The notes beneath the pieces were generated by a model. It saw only the letters and a list, made by a program, of their open reading frames with translations. It did no database searches and was not told the DNA's origin. Shown piece after piece: positions 9,668-17,725 of a DNA stretch of 64,000 bases. A program made the position numbers and the translations under genes. Positions within the stretch are counted from its first letter, which is position 1; the number at the start of each line of letters is the position of its first letter. This stretch comes from Pseudomonas sp. FP2196 (GTDB lineage Bacteria > Pseudomonadota > Gammaproteobacteria > Pseudomonadales > Pseudomonadaceae), in the NCBI RefSeq assembly GCF_030687715.1, contig NZ_CP117445.1, positions 4,453,501 through 4,517,500 of the forward strand, in the 5' to 3' direction.

Positions 9668-12115
9668 ATGCTGTTGTTGTGGATACTGGTTTTGATCGTT
9701 GGCGTGGCGTATCTCGCCCACCGGCGCATCGCCCCGCTGCCCGCGTTGGGCATCGTTGCCGTCTACCTGCTGGCCATGGGGATCTTCAGTCACGCGCCGG
9801 GCTGGCTGCTGCTGGTGTTCTGGGTCGTCCTGGCGGTGGTTGCCGCGCCACTTTTGCTGCCCGACCTGCGTCGTAAACACTTCACTGCGCCGCTGTTCAA
9901 CTGGTTCCAGAAAACCCTGCCGCCGATGTCGCAGACCGAACGCGACGCGATCGATGCCGGCACGGTCTGGTGGGACGGTGAACTGTTCAGCGGCCGTCCG
10001 GACTGGGACAAACTGCTGTCCTATCCCAAGGTGCAATTGAGCGAAGAAGAGCAGGCCTTTATCGACGGCCCGACCGAAGAACTCTGTGCGATGGTCACTG
10101 ACTGGCAGATCGGCCAGTCGATGGATCTGCCCCCAGAAGCGTGGACGCACATCAAGGAACACGGCTTCTTCGCCCTGATCATTCCCAAGGAATTCGGTGG
10201 TAAAGGCTTCTCTGCCTACGCCCACTCGCAAGTAGCGATGAAACTCGCCACCCGCAGCGGCGATCTCGCTTCCACAGTCATGGTGCCCAACTCGCTAGGC
10301 CCGGCCGAGTTGCTGTTGCACTACGGCACCGACGAGCAACGCAATCACTATCTGCCGCGGCTGGCCCGTGGCGATGACATCCCGTGCTTCGCCCTCACCG
10401 GCCCGCTCGCGGGTTCCGACGCCGGCGCGATGCCCGACACAGGGATCATCTGCAAAGGTCAGTGGGAGGGTCAGGAAGTCCTCGGTCTGCGCCTGAACTG
10501 GGAAAAGCGCTACATCACCCTCGGCCCGGTGGCCACCCTGCTCGGCCTGGCCTTCAAAGCGTATGACCCGGATCACCTGCTGGGCGACAAGGAAGACCTC
10601 GGCATCAGCCTGGCGCTGATTCCGACCGATACCGCGGACGTGGAAATCGGCCGTCGGCACCTGCCGCTGGGCGCCGCGTTCATGAACGGCCCGAACTCGG
10701 GCAAAGACGTGTTCATCCCGCTGGACTACCTCATCGGTGGCCAGGAGATGCTCGGCAAAGGCTGGATGATGCTGATGAACTGCCTGTCGGTCGGGCGTTC
10801 GATCTCGCTCCCGGCGGTCGGCACTGGCGCAGCCAAGTTCACCAGCCTGGTGACCGGGCAATATGCGCAGATTCGCGAGCAGTTCAATGTGCCGCTGTCG
10901 GCGTTCGAAGGTATTCAGGAGGCGATGGCGCGCATTGGCGGCAACGCCTGGATGATGGACGCCGCACGGATGCTCACCGCCAACGCGGTGGATCTGGGCG
11001 AGAAACCGTCGGTGCTGTCGGCAATCCTCAAGTACCACCTCACCGAACGCGGTCGCGAGTGCATCAGCCACGCCATGGATGTGCACGGTGGCAAGGCGAT
11101 CATCATGGGCCCGAATAACTACCTTGGGCGCAGCTGGAACGGTGCGCCGATTTTCATCACCGTGGAAGGTGCGAACATTCTGTCGCGCAACCTGATGATC
11201 TTCGGTCAGGGCGCCATTCGCTGTCATCCGTTCGTGCTCAAGGAAATGGCCCTCGCCGGTCGCGAGGACAAGGATCAGGCGCTGAAAGAGTTCGACGGCT
11301 TGCTGCTTAAGCACATCGGCTTCGCCGTGGGTAATGCCGCCAGTACGCTGGTGTTGAACCTTGGGTTCGGCCATTTCGAGCACGCACCGGGCGACAAAAT
11401 CAGCCAAGGCTATTTCCGTGCTCTCAACCGTCAAGCCGCGGCGTTCGCCATGCTGGCCGACTTCAGCATGATGCTGCTGGGTGGCGAATTGAAACGCCGC
11501 GAACGCCTGTCGGCACGTCTGGGCGATGTGCTGAGCAACCTGTATCTGGCCTCGGCCGCGCTCAAGCGTTATCACGATCTGGATTCGCCGGCGTACATGG
11601 AGCCGCTGTTCCGCTGGGCCATGGAAGAAAGCCTCGGCCAGTCGGAACGGGCACTGGATGAGCTGCTGAGCAATTTCCCGAACAAAGTCTTCGGTTGTGC
11701 GCTGCGGGTTATCGTGTTCCCGTTCGGTCGTCGTCACAAAGGCCCATCGGACAAACTCGGTGCCGAGGTCGCAGGTGTCATTGGCCGTGCCAAGGGTGAT
11801 CCGGCCCTGGAAGAACTGCTTGCCGGCTGCTATCGCCCGCAATCAGCAGACGATGCAGTGGGCGCCTTGCAACACGCCAGCGACTTGCTGAACGCTGCGC
11901 AACCGCTGCATAAAAAACTGCATACCGCGCTGAAAAGCGGTCAGGTCAAACCGGCCGCCGGCGAACACGCCATCGATGCGGCTTTGGAGGCAGGGGTGCT
12001 GCAACCGCTGGAAGCACAGAGCCTGCGTGATGCCGAAGCGGCGCGGCGCAAGGTGATCGATGTCGATGATTTCGACAAAGAGGAGTTGGCGCTGGCGGAA
12101 GGCAAAGTCCGCTGA
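9668..12115 (+). CDS. fadE: Long-chain acyl-CoA dehydrogenase, FadE type
   Basis: An 815-residue flavoenzyme for the first oxidation step of fatty-acid beta-oxidation. It begins with two hydrophobic helices (LLWILVLIVGVAYLAH, PALGIVAVYLLAMGIF), then the acyl-CoA dehydrogenase core with LALTGPLAGSDAGAMPDTG-type FAD/substrate segments, and a C-terminal extension (DUF1974-like) rich in Arg and Leu. Length and membrane leader match E. coli FadE (814 residues). CACGGAGGACTGAAAT precedes the ATG. A hairpin terminator follows. It is probably the orthologue of P. aeruginosa PA2815. Confidence 0.93.
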   Translation: MLLLWILVLIVGVAYLAHRRIAPLPALGIVAVYLLAMGIFSHAPGWLLLVFWVVLAVVAAPLLLPDLRRKHFTAPLFNWFQKTLPPMSQTERDAIDAGTVWWDGELFSGRPDWDKLLSYPKVQLSEEEQAFIDGPTEELCAMVTDWQIGQSMDLPPEAWTHIKEHGFFALIIPKEFGGKGFSAYAHSQVAMKLATRSGDLASTVMVPNSLGPAELLLHYGTDEQRNHYLPRLARGDDIPCFALTGPLAGSDAGAMPDTGIICKGQWEGQEVLGLRLNWEKRYITLGPVATLLGLAFKAYDPDHLLGDKEDLGISLALIPTDTADVEIGRRHLPLGAAFMNGPNSGKDVFIPLDYLIGGQEMLGKGWMMLMNCLSVGRSISLPAVGTGAAKFTSLVTGQYAQIREQFNVPLSAFEGIQEAMARIGGNAWMMDAARMLTANAVDLGEKPSVLSAILKYHLTERGRECISHAMDVHGGKAIIMGPNNYLGRSWNGAPIFITVEGANILSRNLMIFGQGAIRCHPFVLKEMALAGREDKDQALKEFDGLLLKHIGFAVGNAASTLVLNLGFGHFEHAPGDKISQGYFRALNRQAAAFAMLADFSMMLLGGELKRRERLSARLGDVLSNLYLASAALKRYHDLDSPAYMEPLFRWAMEESLGQSERALDELLSNFPNKVFGCALRVIVFPFGRRHKGPSDKLGAEVAGVIGRAKGDPALEELLAGCYRPQSADDAVGALQHASDLLNAAQPLHKKLHTALKSGQVKPAAGEHAIDAALEAGVLQPLEAQSLRDAEAARRKVIDVDDFDKEELALAEGKVR

Positions 12116-12145
12116 TCCTGATAGCCGTATAGCTGTTTATTTGTG

Positions 12146-12187
12146 AAAAATGGGCGCGGGCGCTTTATACTCCCGCGCCCGTTTTGC
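12146..12187 (+). terminator. Hairpin terminator after fadE, overlapping a possible promoter
   Basis: GGGCGCGGG and CCCGCGCCC form a 9-bp stem with flanking A and T tracts, ending 20 nt before the next gene. The loop contains TTATAC/TATACT, and TTGTGA lies 18-19 nt further upstream, so the loop may also hold the -10 box of the next gene's promoter. The terminator is clear; the promoter reading is tentative. Confidence 0.65.
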
Positions 12188-12204
12188 TCTTGAGGACTTA
12201 TCTC

Positions 12205-12612
12205 GTGTCCAACGTCGTTGCCGATCATCTCGTTTTGCTCGACCACCTGCGCAGTATCCTGGTCGCCGTAGGTGAGGCCGAACAGGTTCCCGAAGAAAGC
12301 CATGCCTTGTTCCTGGAGCGCTTCGACGAACTGCTGGCGTCATTGCCGATCGATCCGATCGAAAGCCAATACCTGGGCCAGGACATCCTGACTCAAGTGA
12401 TTACCCGTTACCCGCAAATTGCCCACTTGATCCCGCGGGATCTGCTGTGGTTCTTCGCCGGCGACTGCCTGCACTACCTGGCCGATGAAGAAATCGACAT
12501 GTATCAGGCGCTGGAAGAACGTCGTTTTGAAGCTGAACAGAACGATGAACCGTTCGATTGGAATCAGGAAAAGCAGTTGTTGGCGATGTCCGCTCAGGAC
12601 AGCAAACACTGA
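12205..12612 (+). CDS. Conserved hypothetical protein (PA2817-like)
   Basis: A 135-residue acidic, mostly helical protein with no signal peptide or membrane helix. The start is GTG at 12205, with GAGGA 8 nt before it, giving VSNVVADHLVLLDHLRSIL at the N terminus. It resembles a protein encoded just downstream of the acyl-CoA dehydrogenase in other Pseudomonas, which supports a conserved pairing; I recall the family as PA2817. I recognise no catalytic motif. The YLADEEIDMYQALEERRFEA segment looks like a surface helix. Confidence 0.75.
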   Translation: MSNVVADHLVLLDHLRSILVAVGEAEQVPEESHALFLERFDELLASLPIDPIESQYLGQDILTQVITRYPQIAHLIPRDLLWFFAGDCLHYLADEEIDMYQALEERRFEAEQNDEPFDWNQEKQLLAMSAQDSKH

Positions 12613-12627
12613 TACTCACCGAGTAAT

Positions 12628-12667
12628 GAAAAGGCCCGCATGATTATTCATGCGGGCCTTTTTTTGG
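12628..12667. terminator. Bidirectional terminator between the PA2817-like gene and lysR
   Basis: AAGGCCCGCATGA and TCATGCGGGCCTT form a long perfect stem with a 4-nt loop, A-tract on the left and T-tract on the right. It sits between two convergent genes and can serve both. Confidence 0.88.
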
Positions 12668-12677
12668 TCTTTGGCTT

Positions 12678-13676
12678 TTAAAGCAAACCCTCGCTCTCCG
12701 GCAGTTCGTACGCCATCGCGGCATTACTCGTATTACCTGCCTTCCCTGGTTTGCTCAAGGTCGGCTCTTTCTCCAGACACTCCACCAGATAGTCGATAAA
12801 CACTCGCAGCTTCGGCGGTAGATAGCGCGTCGGTGAATGCAACAGCCACAGCCCGCCGTAGTAGGAAGCCAGGAACGTCCAGTCCGGCAACACCTGCACC
12901 ACCCGCTTTTGCTCCAGCGCATAGCGCGCAGTGAAATACGGCAAGCTACCAATGCCGATGTGTTGCAACACTGCCCCCAGACGCACGCCGGTATGGTTGG
13001 CGGCATATCGACCACGCACCCCCACAGTCACCGCCTTGCTGCCTTTCTTGAATTTCCAGCGAGCATCGCTCGGGGTTTCACCCAGATAAATGCAGCTGTG
13101 ATTGAGCAAATCGTGAGGATGGGTCGGCGTGCCGTGTTCGGCCAGGTATTGCGGCGTGGCGCAGAGCAAATGATCAATGGTCAGCAATTGCCGCCCGACC
13201 AATCCCGCTGGCGGCCGATCAGTAATTCGAATGGCCAGATCGACATGGTCGTCAATCAAATCGACCTGCCGATCTTCCAGCAGCAACTCCACATCGACCT
13301 TGGGATAACGCCGCAAAAACTCCGGCATGTGTGGATGAATGACGAAACGTCCAACCGCTTTCGGCACGCTGACCCGCACCAGGCCCTCGGCTTCATGGGT
13401 GAATTGGCCGCTGATTTCCATCACTGACTTGGCAGCGCTGACCATCTCCTGACAGCGCTTGAAAACCTCTTCCCCGCCATCACTCAGACGTAACTTGCGC
13501 GTAGTGCGCTGCAACAAGCGCGTGGCCAAGGCCTTTTCCAGTCGCGAAATACTGCGACTGACTGCCGACGGCGACGAACCCAGTTGGCGAGCCGCTTCAG
13601 AGAAGCTGCCGGTCTCCACGACTTTGACGAAAATCGCCATTTCGCCCAGCAGTGGCAAGGGAAGATTGATGCTCAC
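12678..13676 (-). CDS. LysR family transcriptional regulator
   Basis: A 332-residue regulator with an N-terminal winged helix (MAIFVKVVETGSFSEAARQL, then SPSAVSRSISRLEKAL) and a C-terminal periplasmic-binding-like effector domain. The preferred start is GTG 13676, with AAAGGA about 10 nt before it; a TTG three codons upstream is too close to that site. It is divergent from the alanyl-tRNA-editing/oxygenase/LysE operon with a 90-bp shared intergenic region, the classic layout for a LysR regulator of its neighbour. The inducer is unknown. Its C-terminal tail after residue 300 (KPGKAGNTSNAAMA) looks disordered. Confidence 0.9.
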   Translation of the reverse strand: MSINLPLPLLGEMAIFVKVVETGSFSEAARQLGSSPSAVSRSISRLEKALATRLLQRTTRKLRLSDGGEEVFKRCQEMVSAAKSVMEISGQFTHEAEGLVRVSVPKAVGRFVIHPHMPEFLRRYPKVDVELLLEDRQVDLIDDHVDLAIRITDRPPAGLVGRQLLTIDHLLCATPQYLAEHGTPTHPHDLLNHSCIYLGETPSDARWKFKKGSKAVTVGVRGRYAANHTGVRLGAVLQHIGIGSLPYFTARYALEQKRVVQVLPDWTFLASYYGGLWLLHSPTRYLPPKLRVFIDYLVECLEKEPTLSKPGKAGNTSNAAMAYELPESEGLL

Positions 13677-13706
13677 AGCGCACAAGTCCTTTGATGTTTG
13701 AACGGA

Positions 13707-13735
13707 TTATCACGTTATTGCACGATTCATATAAT
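13707..13735 (+). promoter_or_regulatory. Probable sigma-70 promoter of the alanyl-tRNA editing operon
   Basis: TATAAT at 13730-13735, with TTATCA (four of six matches to the -35 consensus) exactly 17 nt upstream. It lies in the AT-rich gap between divergent lysR and the operon, about 30 nt before the first start codon, where a LysR-type protein would be expected to bind. Confidence 0.6.
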
Positions 13736-13766
13736 AAAAATAGAAACTTTAATAAGGGCATGGAAT

Positions 13767-14393
13767 ATGACGCTTCGCCTCTTTTTCCATAGTGATGACC
13801 TCAAGGCCAATGTGGAAGTCCTCGACTGCACGCCCTACGAGAACGAATTTGCCGTGGTGCTGCGCGCCACCCTGTTTCATCCGCAAGGTGGCGGCCAACC
13901 CTGCGACACCGGCTGGATTGGCGAAAGCCAGGTGCTGCGCGTTGTACAAGAGCCGGATCGGATCATTCATTTCGTCGACCGACCGGTAGAGCCAGGCATG
14001 ACCATGATCCGCGTCGATGAAGAACGCCGCTGCTTCAACACCCGCATGCATTCGGCCGGGCACCTGATCGGGCATTTCATCCAGGCCATGGGCTGGATGC
14101 CGATCAAGGCGCACCACTGGCCGGACGAAGGTCGGGTGCAATTCAAGCCGGGCGATGCGGCTCAAGAAGTTGATGCACAAACCGTTCAACACGGCATCGA
14201 CCAGTGGATCGAACACGATCTGCCGCGCCTGATCTCGCTACGCGAAGGCGCGCGGGAAATCGGTTTTGGTGAGCTTCCAGCCTATGGCTGTGGCGGCACC
14301 CATGTACGCAGCCTGAAGGATTTGGGCACAGTCACGATCGCGTCCCTTTCGCAGAAGAAGGGCACGTTGTCCGTCCACTACCGCGTGGATTGA
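13767..14393 (+). CDS. Free-standing alanyl-tRNA editing protein (AlaX family)
   Basis: A 208-residue trans-editing hydrolase homologous to the editing domain of AlaRS. It has FHPQGGGQP (38-46), the zinc motif HSAGH (H95, H99) and CGGTH (C175, H179), so all four metal ligands are present. Known AlaX proteins deacylate Ser-tRNA(Ala), and sometimes Gly-tRNA(Ala), in the cytosol. AAGGGC precedes ATG 13767; the longer open frame is not needed. It leads an operon with an amino-acid-like oxygenase and an exporter, so it may protect translation from a product made by its neighbour. That role is inference. Confidence 0.9.
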   Translation: MTLRLFFHSDDLKANVEVLDCTPYENEFAVVLRATLFHPQGGGQPCDTGWIGESQVLRVVQEPDRIIHFVDRPVEPGMTMIRVDEERRCFNTRMHSAGHLIGHFIQAMGWMPIKAHHWPDEGRVQFKPGDAAQEVDAQTVQHGIDQWIEHDLPRLISLREGAREIGFGELPAYGCGGTHVRSLKDLGTVTIASLSQKKGTLSVHYRVD

Positions 14394-14400
14394 GCATTTC

Positions 14401-14452
14401 GGACGCCGCCCTGCGCGGCGTCCGGCGCCGGGGAACCGCGCTCGCCGGTTCC
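14401..14452 (+). promoter_or_regulatory. Two adjacent GC-rich hairpins in the operon spacer
   Basis: GGACGCCGC/GCGGCGTCC (14401-14423, 9 bp, 5-nt loop) is followed by GGAACCG/CGGTTCC (14432-14452, 7 bp, 7-nt loop). No T-tract follows, so these are not ordinary terminators. They fill the 88-bp gap between the editing gene and the oxygenase, where the downstream start has no clear Shine-Dalgarno sequence. They could set the relative expression of the two genes or stabilise mRNA. Confidence 0.5.
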
Positions 14453-14481
14453 GTTGACTATCGATAGATGGACCTAAAAAA

Positions 14482-15252
14482 ATGATGCTAGACGTCGAGC
14501 GTCTCGATGAGACGTGCATAAAAAAACTGGCCAACGAAGAAGTCCTCGCCATCCGCGTCAAAGGCTTTTTGCCCCAGCCGCTGGCAATCCAGATTGGCGA
14601 CAAGATTCTCGCTCCAGGCTTTGAGGGCTACATCAACGCACCGAGTATCGGCCGCATCGGCATGGCGTTTTATGAAGCGGAGAACCAGCCGCTGCTGATC
14701 GAGGATTACTTCGAACGCGCCACCAGCAATATCGCCGAATTGCGTAATCGCTGTGCGCCCTACTCCTCGCCGGTGGACACCCTGCGCTGCATGCTCGATG
14801 AATCCTGGCCGGCCGGCGCGCATCTGGAAAACCTTTATGGCCGCAAGATGTATGTCGGTCTGTCACGCGTCGTCAAACCCGGCGTGTGCTTCCTCGCGCA
14901 TCACGACATTTTCGCCAAGGACGCACCGGAGAGCTTTCAGGCCCGCAGCCTCGAAGCACAATTTGCCTGCAACGTGTACCTGAACATGCCGACCGAGGGC
15001 GGCGCCTTGCAAATGTGGGACGACGATATTTCTCCGGATCAGTTCGACGAGATGCGAGGTGACAGTTACGGCATCGATCCGGAACTCCTCGGCCCGCCGA
15101 CCCTTGAAATACGCCCCGAACCCGGTGACTTCATCATGTTCAATTCGCGCTGCATGCACTCGGTGACCCCGGGCGTGGCGGATCCGCGCTTGAGCCTTTC
15201 CTTTTTTGTCGGCTATCGCGGCAATGCTTCACCCCTGACCTTCTGGAGCTGA
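14482..15252 (+). CDS. 2-oxoglutarate/Fe(II)-dependent oxygenase, possible amino-acid hydroxylase
   Basis: A 256-residue cytosolic protein with a complete Fe(II) facial triad (H140-H-D142 and H226) and the 2-oxoglutarate-binding arginine R236 in DPRLSLSFF. The intact Asp argues for hydroxylation rather than halogenation, since radical halogenases replace it with Gly or Ala. The middle (MYVGLSRVVKPG, ACNVYLNMPTEGGALQMWD, PEPGDFIMFNSRCMHSV) reminds me of the BesD-like free-amino-acid halogenase/hydroxylase group, but this is memory, not a search. Flanking AlaX and LysE genes point to an amino-acid substrate. The start lacks a good ribosome-binding site; ATG 14485 is an alternative. Confidence 0.8.
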   Translation: MMLDVERLDETCIKKLANEEVLAIRVKGFLPQPLAIQIGDKILAPGFEGYINAPSIGRIGMAFYEAENQPLLIEDYFERATSNIAELRNRCAPYSSPVDTLRCMLDESWPAGAHLENLYGRKMYVGLSRVVKPGVCFLAHHDIFAKDAPESFQARSLEAQFACNVYLNMPTEGGALQMWDDDISPDQFDEMRGDSYGIDPELLGPPTLEIRPEPGDFIMFNSRCMHSVTPGVADPRLSLSFFVGYRGNASPLTFWS

Positions 15253-15253
15253 G

Positions 15254-15892
15254 ATGTTATCGAACTACCTGGGCGAGTTTCTGGCGCTGGCCACCATTCA
15301 CTTTCTGGCCGTGGTCGCCCCCGGACCGGATTTCGCGGTCACCATTCGCCAGAGTGTACGGTTTGGCCGATTGGTGGGCATTTGCACGGCGCTGGGCATC
15401 GGCGCGGGCATTTCCGTGCACGTGCTCTACACCCTGCTTGGCGTCGGAGCTCTGATGCATACAACGCCTTGGTTGTTAACTGTCGCCAAGGTGATTGGCG
15501 GCGCTTATATCTTGTACCTGGGTGTCAGCCTGCTGCGCAGCAAACCGAAATCGACGCTCGAGGGCGACAAAACCAAGGACGAACCGGTCGCTGAGCAAAC
15601 CCTTTTCAAAGCCTTCAGTACCGGTTTTCTGACCAATGCCACCAACCCTAAAGCCACACTGTTTTTTCTGGCGATCTTCACCACGATCATCAGCGCCAGC
15701 ACGCCGCTGCAAATACAGGCGCTTTATGGCTTGTGGATGTGTTTTGTAAACGCGTTGTGGTTCGTGATCGTTGCATTGTTTTTCTCCAGCAACAAAGTGC
15801 GCTTGCTGTTCATGCGCATGGGCCATTGGTTCGAACGCACCATGGGCGTCGTACTGATTCTGTTTGCCGGTCGACTAATGCTGTCCTGGTAA
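15254..15892 (+). CDS. LysE family amino-acid exporter
   Basis: A 212-residue inner-membrane protein with about six helices and the family marker APGPDFAVT (PGPD at 23-26), then SVRFGRLVGICTALGIGAG and NATNPKATLFFLAIF. LysE/RhtB proteins export amino acids or their derivatives by proton exchange. The ATG lies 1 nt after the oxygenase stop, so the two are tightly co-expressed and the exporter probably handles the oxygenase product. A strong terminator follows, closing the operon. Confidence 0.92.
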   Translation: MLSNYLGEFLALATIHFLAVVAPGPDFAVTIRQSVRFGRLVGICTALGIGAGISVHVLYTLLGVGALMHTTPWLLTVAKVIGGAYILYLGVSLLRSKPKSTLEGDKTKDEPVAEQTLFKAFSTGFLTNATNPKATLFFLAIFTTIISASTPLQIQALYGLWMCFVNALWFVIVALFFSSNKVRLLFMRMGHWFERTMGVVLILFAGRLMLSW

Positions 15893-15906
15893 CTTTCCTG
15901 CAACGC

Positions 15907-15942
15907 AAAAGGCCCGCCGATTCTCATCGGCGGGCCTTTTAT
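15907..15942 (+). terminator. Terminator of the AlaX/oxygenase/LysE operon
   Basis: AAAAGGCCCGCCGAT and ATCGGCGGGCCTTTT form a perfect 15-bp stem with a 4-nt loop (TCTC), directly followed by an AT-rich stretch. Confidence 0.9.
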
Positions 15943-15979
15943 ATTGAATCGATCAGCAAATCAAAAAACAGACGCATAC

Positions 15980-16013
15980 AAAAACGCCGCTCATGACTGA
16001 GCGGCGTTTTTGT
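15980..16013 (-). terminator. Terminator of the tRNA cluster
   Basis: AAAAACGCCGCTCA and TGAGCGGCGTTTTT form a perfect 14-bp stem with a 4-nt loop, 5 nt beyond the encoded CCA end of the last tRNA-Gly. Read on the minus strand it ends in a T-tract. Confidence 0.9.
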
Positions 16014-16018
16014 GAAAT

Positions 16019-16094
<76 letters not shown>

Positions 16095-16096
16095 AA

Positions 16097-16172
16097 TGGC
16101 GTCCCCTAGGGGACTCGAACCCCTGTTACCGCCGTGAAAGGGCGGTGTCCTAGGCCACTAGACGAAGGGGAC
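16097..16172 (-). tRNA. tRNA-Glu (TTC), copy 1
   Basis: A 76-nt tRNA: acceptor GTCCCCT pairing with AGGGGAC, encoded GCCA 3' end, anticodon TTC in CTTTCAC, T-arm GGTTCGAGTCC. Identical to the copy at 16355-16430; co-transcribed with the adjacent tRNA-Gly. Confidence 0.97.
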
Positions 16173-16276
16173 ACGCTACCCGGAACACATGGTGTGTGTT
16201 TCGGTGTCCAGATCCGCATCCGAAGACTTGATTCTGGTTTCACTCAGCCCCGCCCGAAAGCAGTGCTGTTTAAAAA

Positions 16277-16352
<76 letters not shown>

Positions 16353-16354
16353 AT

Positions 16355-16430
16355 TGGCGTCCCCTAGGGGACTCGAACCCCTGTTACCGCCGTGAAAGGG
16401 CGGTGTCCTAGGCCACTAGACGAAGGGGAC
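16355..16430 (-). tRNA. tRNA-Glu (TTC), copy 2
   Basis: First tRNA of the transcript and identical to copy 1. The cluster reads Glu-Gly-Glu-Gly from the promoter, a tandem duplication of a Glu-Gly unit. Confidence 0.97.
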
Positions 16431-16484
16431 ACACTACAACATTCACTCCCTACCGCGTTTCGCTGTGTGCTTTACGCTGTAAGT

Positions 16485-16520
16485 GGCGCGCATTCTATGG
16501 ATGGATTGAGAGGTCGTCAA
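16485..16520 (-). promoter_or_regulatory. Stable-RNA promoter of the tRNA cluster
   Basis: On the minus strand: TTGACG (16520-16515), a 17-nt spacer, TAGAAT (16497-16492), then a GC-rich discriminator GCGCGCC. A near-consensus sigma-70 promoter with a GC-rich discriminator is typical of stringently controlled rRNA/tRNA promoters. It lies about 60 nt upstream of the first tRNA. Confidence 0.8.
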
Positions 16521-16802
16521 CCCCCTGATATAAATTTATTTAAATCAATGACTTCGACCTGCTTTACAGGAGCAATCGGGCTTTTCCGTCGCCCGACGAT
16601 TGACGCCTATATTCCGGCAGTCACCAAGGCGTTATAGTCCACCCCGGCGTGATGGCAATCTGCATATCAAGCGCCAGCATTCATATAAGCAGCAAGCAGC
16701 CGATACAGATTGAACAAGCCGATTCAACTCGTCGAGCGGCGCTAGGCGCATAAATGCCCAGCCACTACACTCGCATGCGAACCCTATAAAGAGGTCTTAC
16801 CG
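16521..16802. other. Non-coding gap between the tRNA promoter and the next gene
   Basis: About 280 bp, partly AT-rich. The right end should hold the promoter of the 16803 gene. Apart from AAGAGG 7 nt before its GTG start I see no structured element or credible small gene. Confidence 0.5.
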
Positions 16803-17573
16803 GTGACACCACTCATGATCACCCTGCTTGTCATAGCCGGGATCGCAATTCTGATCGCCATTGGCTACATGAACCATGTGGTGGAAAACAACAAGGTAGA
16901 GAAGATCCGTACCAAGGTCGAACTCAACGACCGCCTGCGCCGCTGCGGCGAACTGACCGAGACCTTCCCCGGCCAGTTCATGACCCCGGCACTCAAGCTA
17001 CTGTTGACCCGCCTGGAACTGAATGTCTGCCAGCGTCTGTTGAACCTTGAGAAAACCAGCGCGACCACCAAGGCACGCATCAGCGAACTGAACACACTGG
17101 TAGCCCAGGGCGAATCGATCCCGGTCAACAACCCGCCGGCACCGATACTGACCGAAGCCAAAGCCAAAGACGTACGCTTCCTCCTCGAAGCCCTCCACGG
17201 CCAGATCACCCGCGCCGCCCACGACGGCTTCCTGCCACCGAACGAAGCCAAGCACTGGGTGCGTGAAGTCCGCCACATTCTGGTCCTGCTGCACATCGAG
17301 TTCTTCAACAACCTCGGCCAGCAGTCCCTGCAACAAAACCAGCCCGGCCAGGCCCGCCTCGCCTTCGAACGCGGCGTGCAATACCTGCGCAAACAGCAGG
17401 ACCCGCAAATCTACTCCGAACAACTGCAATACCTGGAAAAACTGCTGGCCCGCGCCAACGCCCAGGTCATGGACAAAATTGCACCGGTTGAAGGTGAAGA
17501 AAACCAACTGACTGCAGGGCTCAAAGATGTTGAAGCCGATGCAGACTGGAAGAAGAAAGCGATCTACGACTGA
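16803..17573 (+). CDS. Conserved membrane-anchored protein of unknown function
   Basis: A 256-residue protein with one N-terminal transmembrane helix (about residues 5-22, LMITLLVIAGIAILIAIGY) and a long helical, charged cytosolic part. The segment QQNQPGQARLAFERGVQYLRKQ looks like a TPR-type hairpin. It starts at GTG with AAGAGG 7 nt upstream and ends in a lysine-rich tail. I recognise it as a protein typical of Pseudomonas but know no function. It stands alone between a tRNA cluster and a chemoreceptor gene and has its own terminator. Confidence 0.8.
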   Translation: MTPLMITLLVIAGIAILIAIGYMNHVVENNKVEKIRTKVELNDRLRRCGELTETFPGQFMTPALKLLLTRLELNVCQRLLNLEKTSATTKARISELNTLVAQGESIPVNNPPAPILTEAKAKDVRFLLEALHGQITRAAHDGFLPPNEAKHWVREVRHILVLLHIEFFNNLGQQSLQQNQPGQARLAFERGVQYLRKQQDPQIYSEQLQYLEKLLARANAQVMDKIAPVEGEENQLTAGLKDVEADADWKKKAIYD

Positions 17574-17591
17574 TTGCAGATGCTCAAAGAG

Positions 17592-17618
17592 AAGCCACCG
17601 AGAGGTGGCTTTTTTGTA
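17592..17618 (+). terminator. Terminator after the membrane-anchored protein gene
   Basis: AAGCCACC and GGTGGCTT form an 8-bp stem with a 4-nt loop (GAGA), followed by six T. Confidence 0.85.
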
Positions 17619-17667
17619 GCGGGTGATTGGAGAAGACTGAAAGAGGTGGGTTGTTTGACAGTCCGCC

Positions 17668-17698
17668 ATCGCTCGCAAGCCAGCTCCCACAAGGAAAT
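17668..17698. repeat. Single REP arm (TGGCTTGC-type)
   Basis: ATCGCTCGCAAGCCAGCTCCCACA matches one arm of the REPINs at 43417, 50267 and 63211, but no inverted partner is nearby, so it is a solitary or decayed REP. It sits at the left side of the 17.7-kb repeat copy. Confidence 0.7.
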
Positions 17699-17725
17699 GA
17701 GTACACCCCACACGCGGCGCATGCC

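Noticed and set aside
10295..11842. A 515-codon open frame antisense to fadE
   Set aside because: High-GC codon bias of fadE leaves the opposite strand open; its peptide is His/Gln/Arg-rich with no fold or start signal.
14482..15252. Radical amino-acid halogenase reading of the 2OG oxygenase
   Set aside because: The Fe ligand Asp (D142) is present; halogenases of this type have Gly or Ala there, so hydroxylation is more likely.
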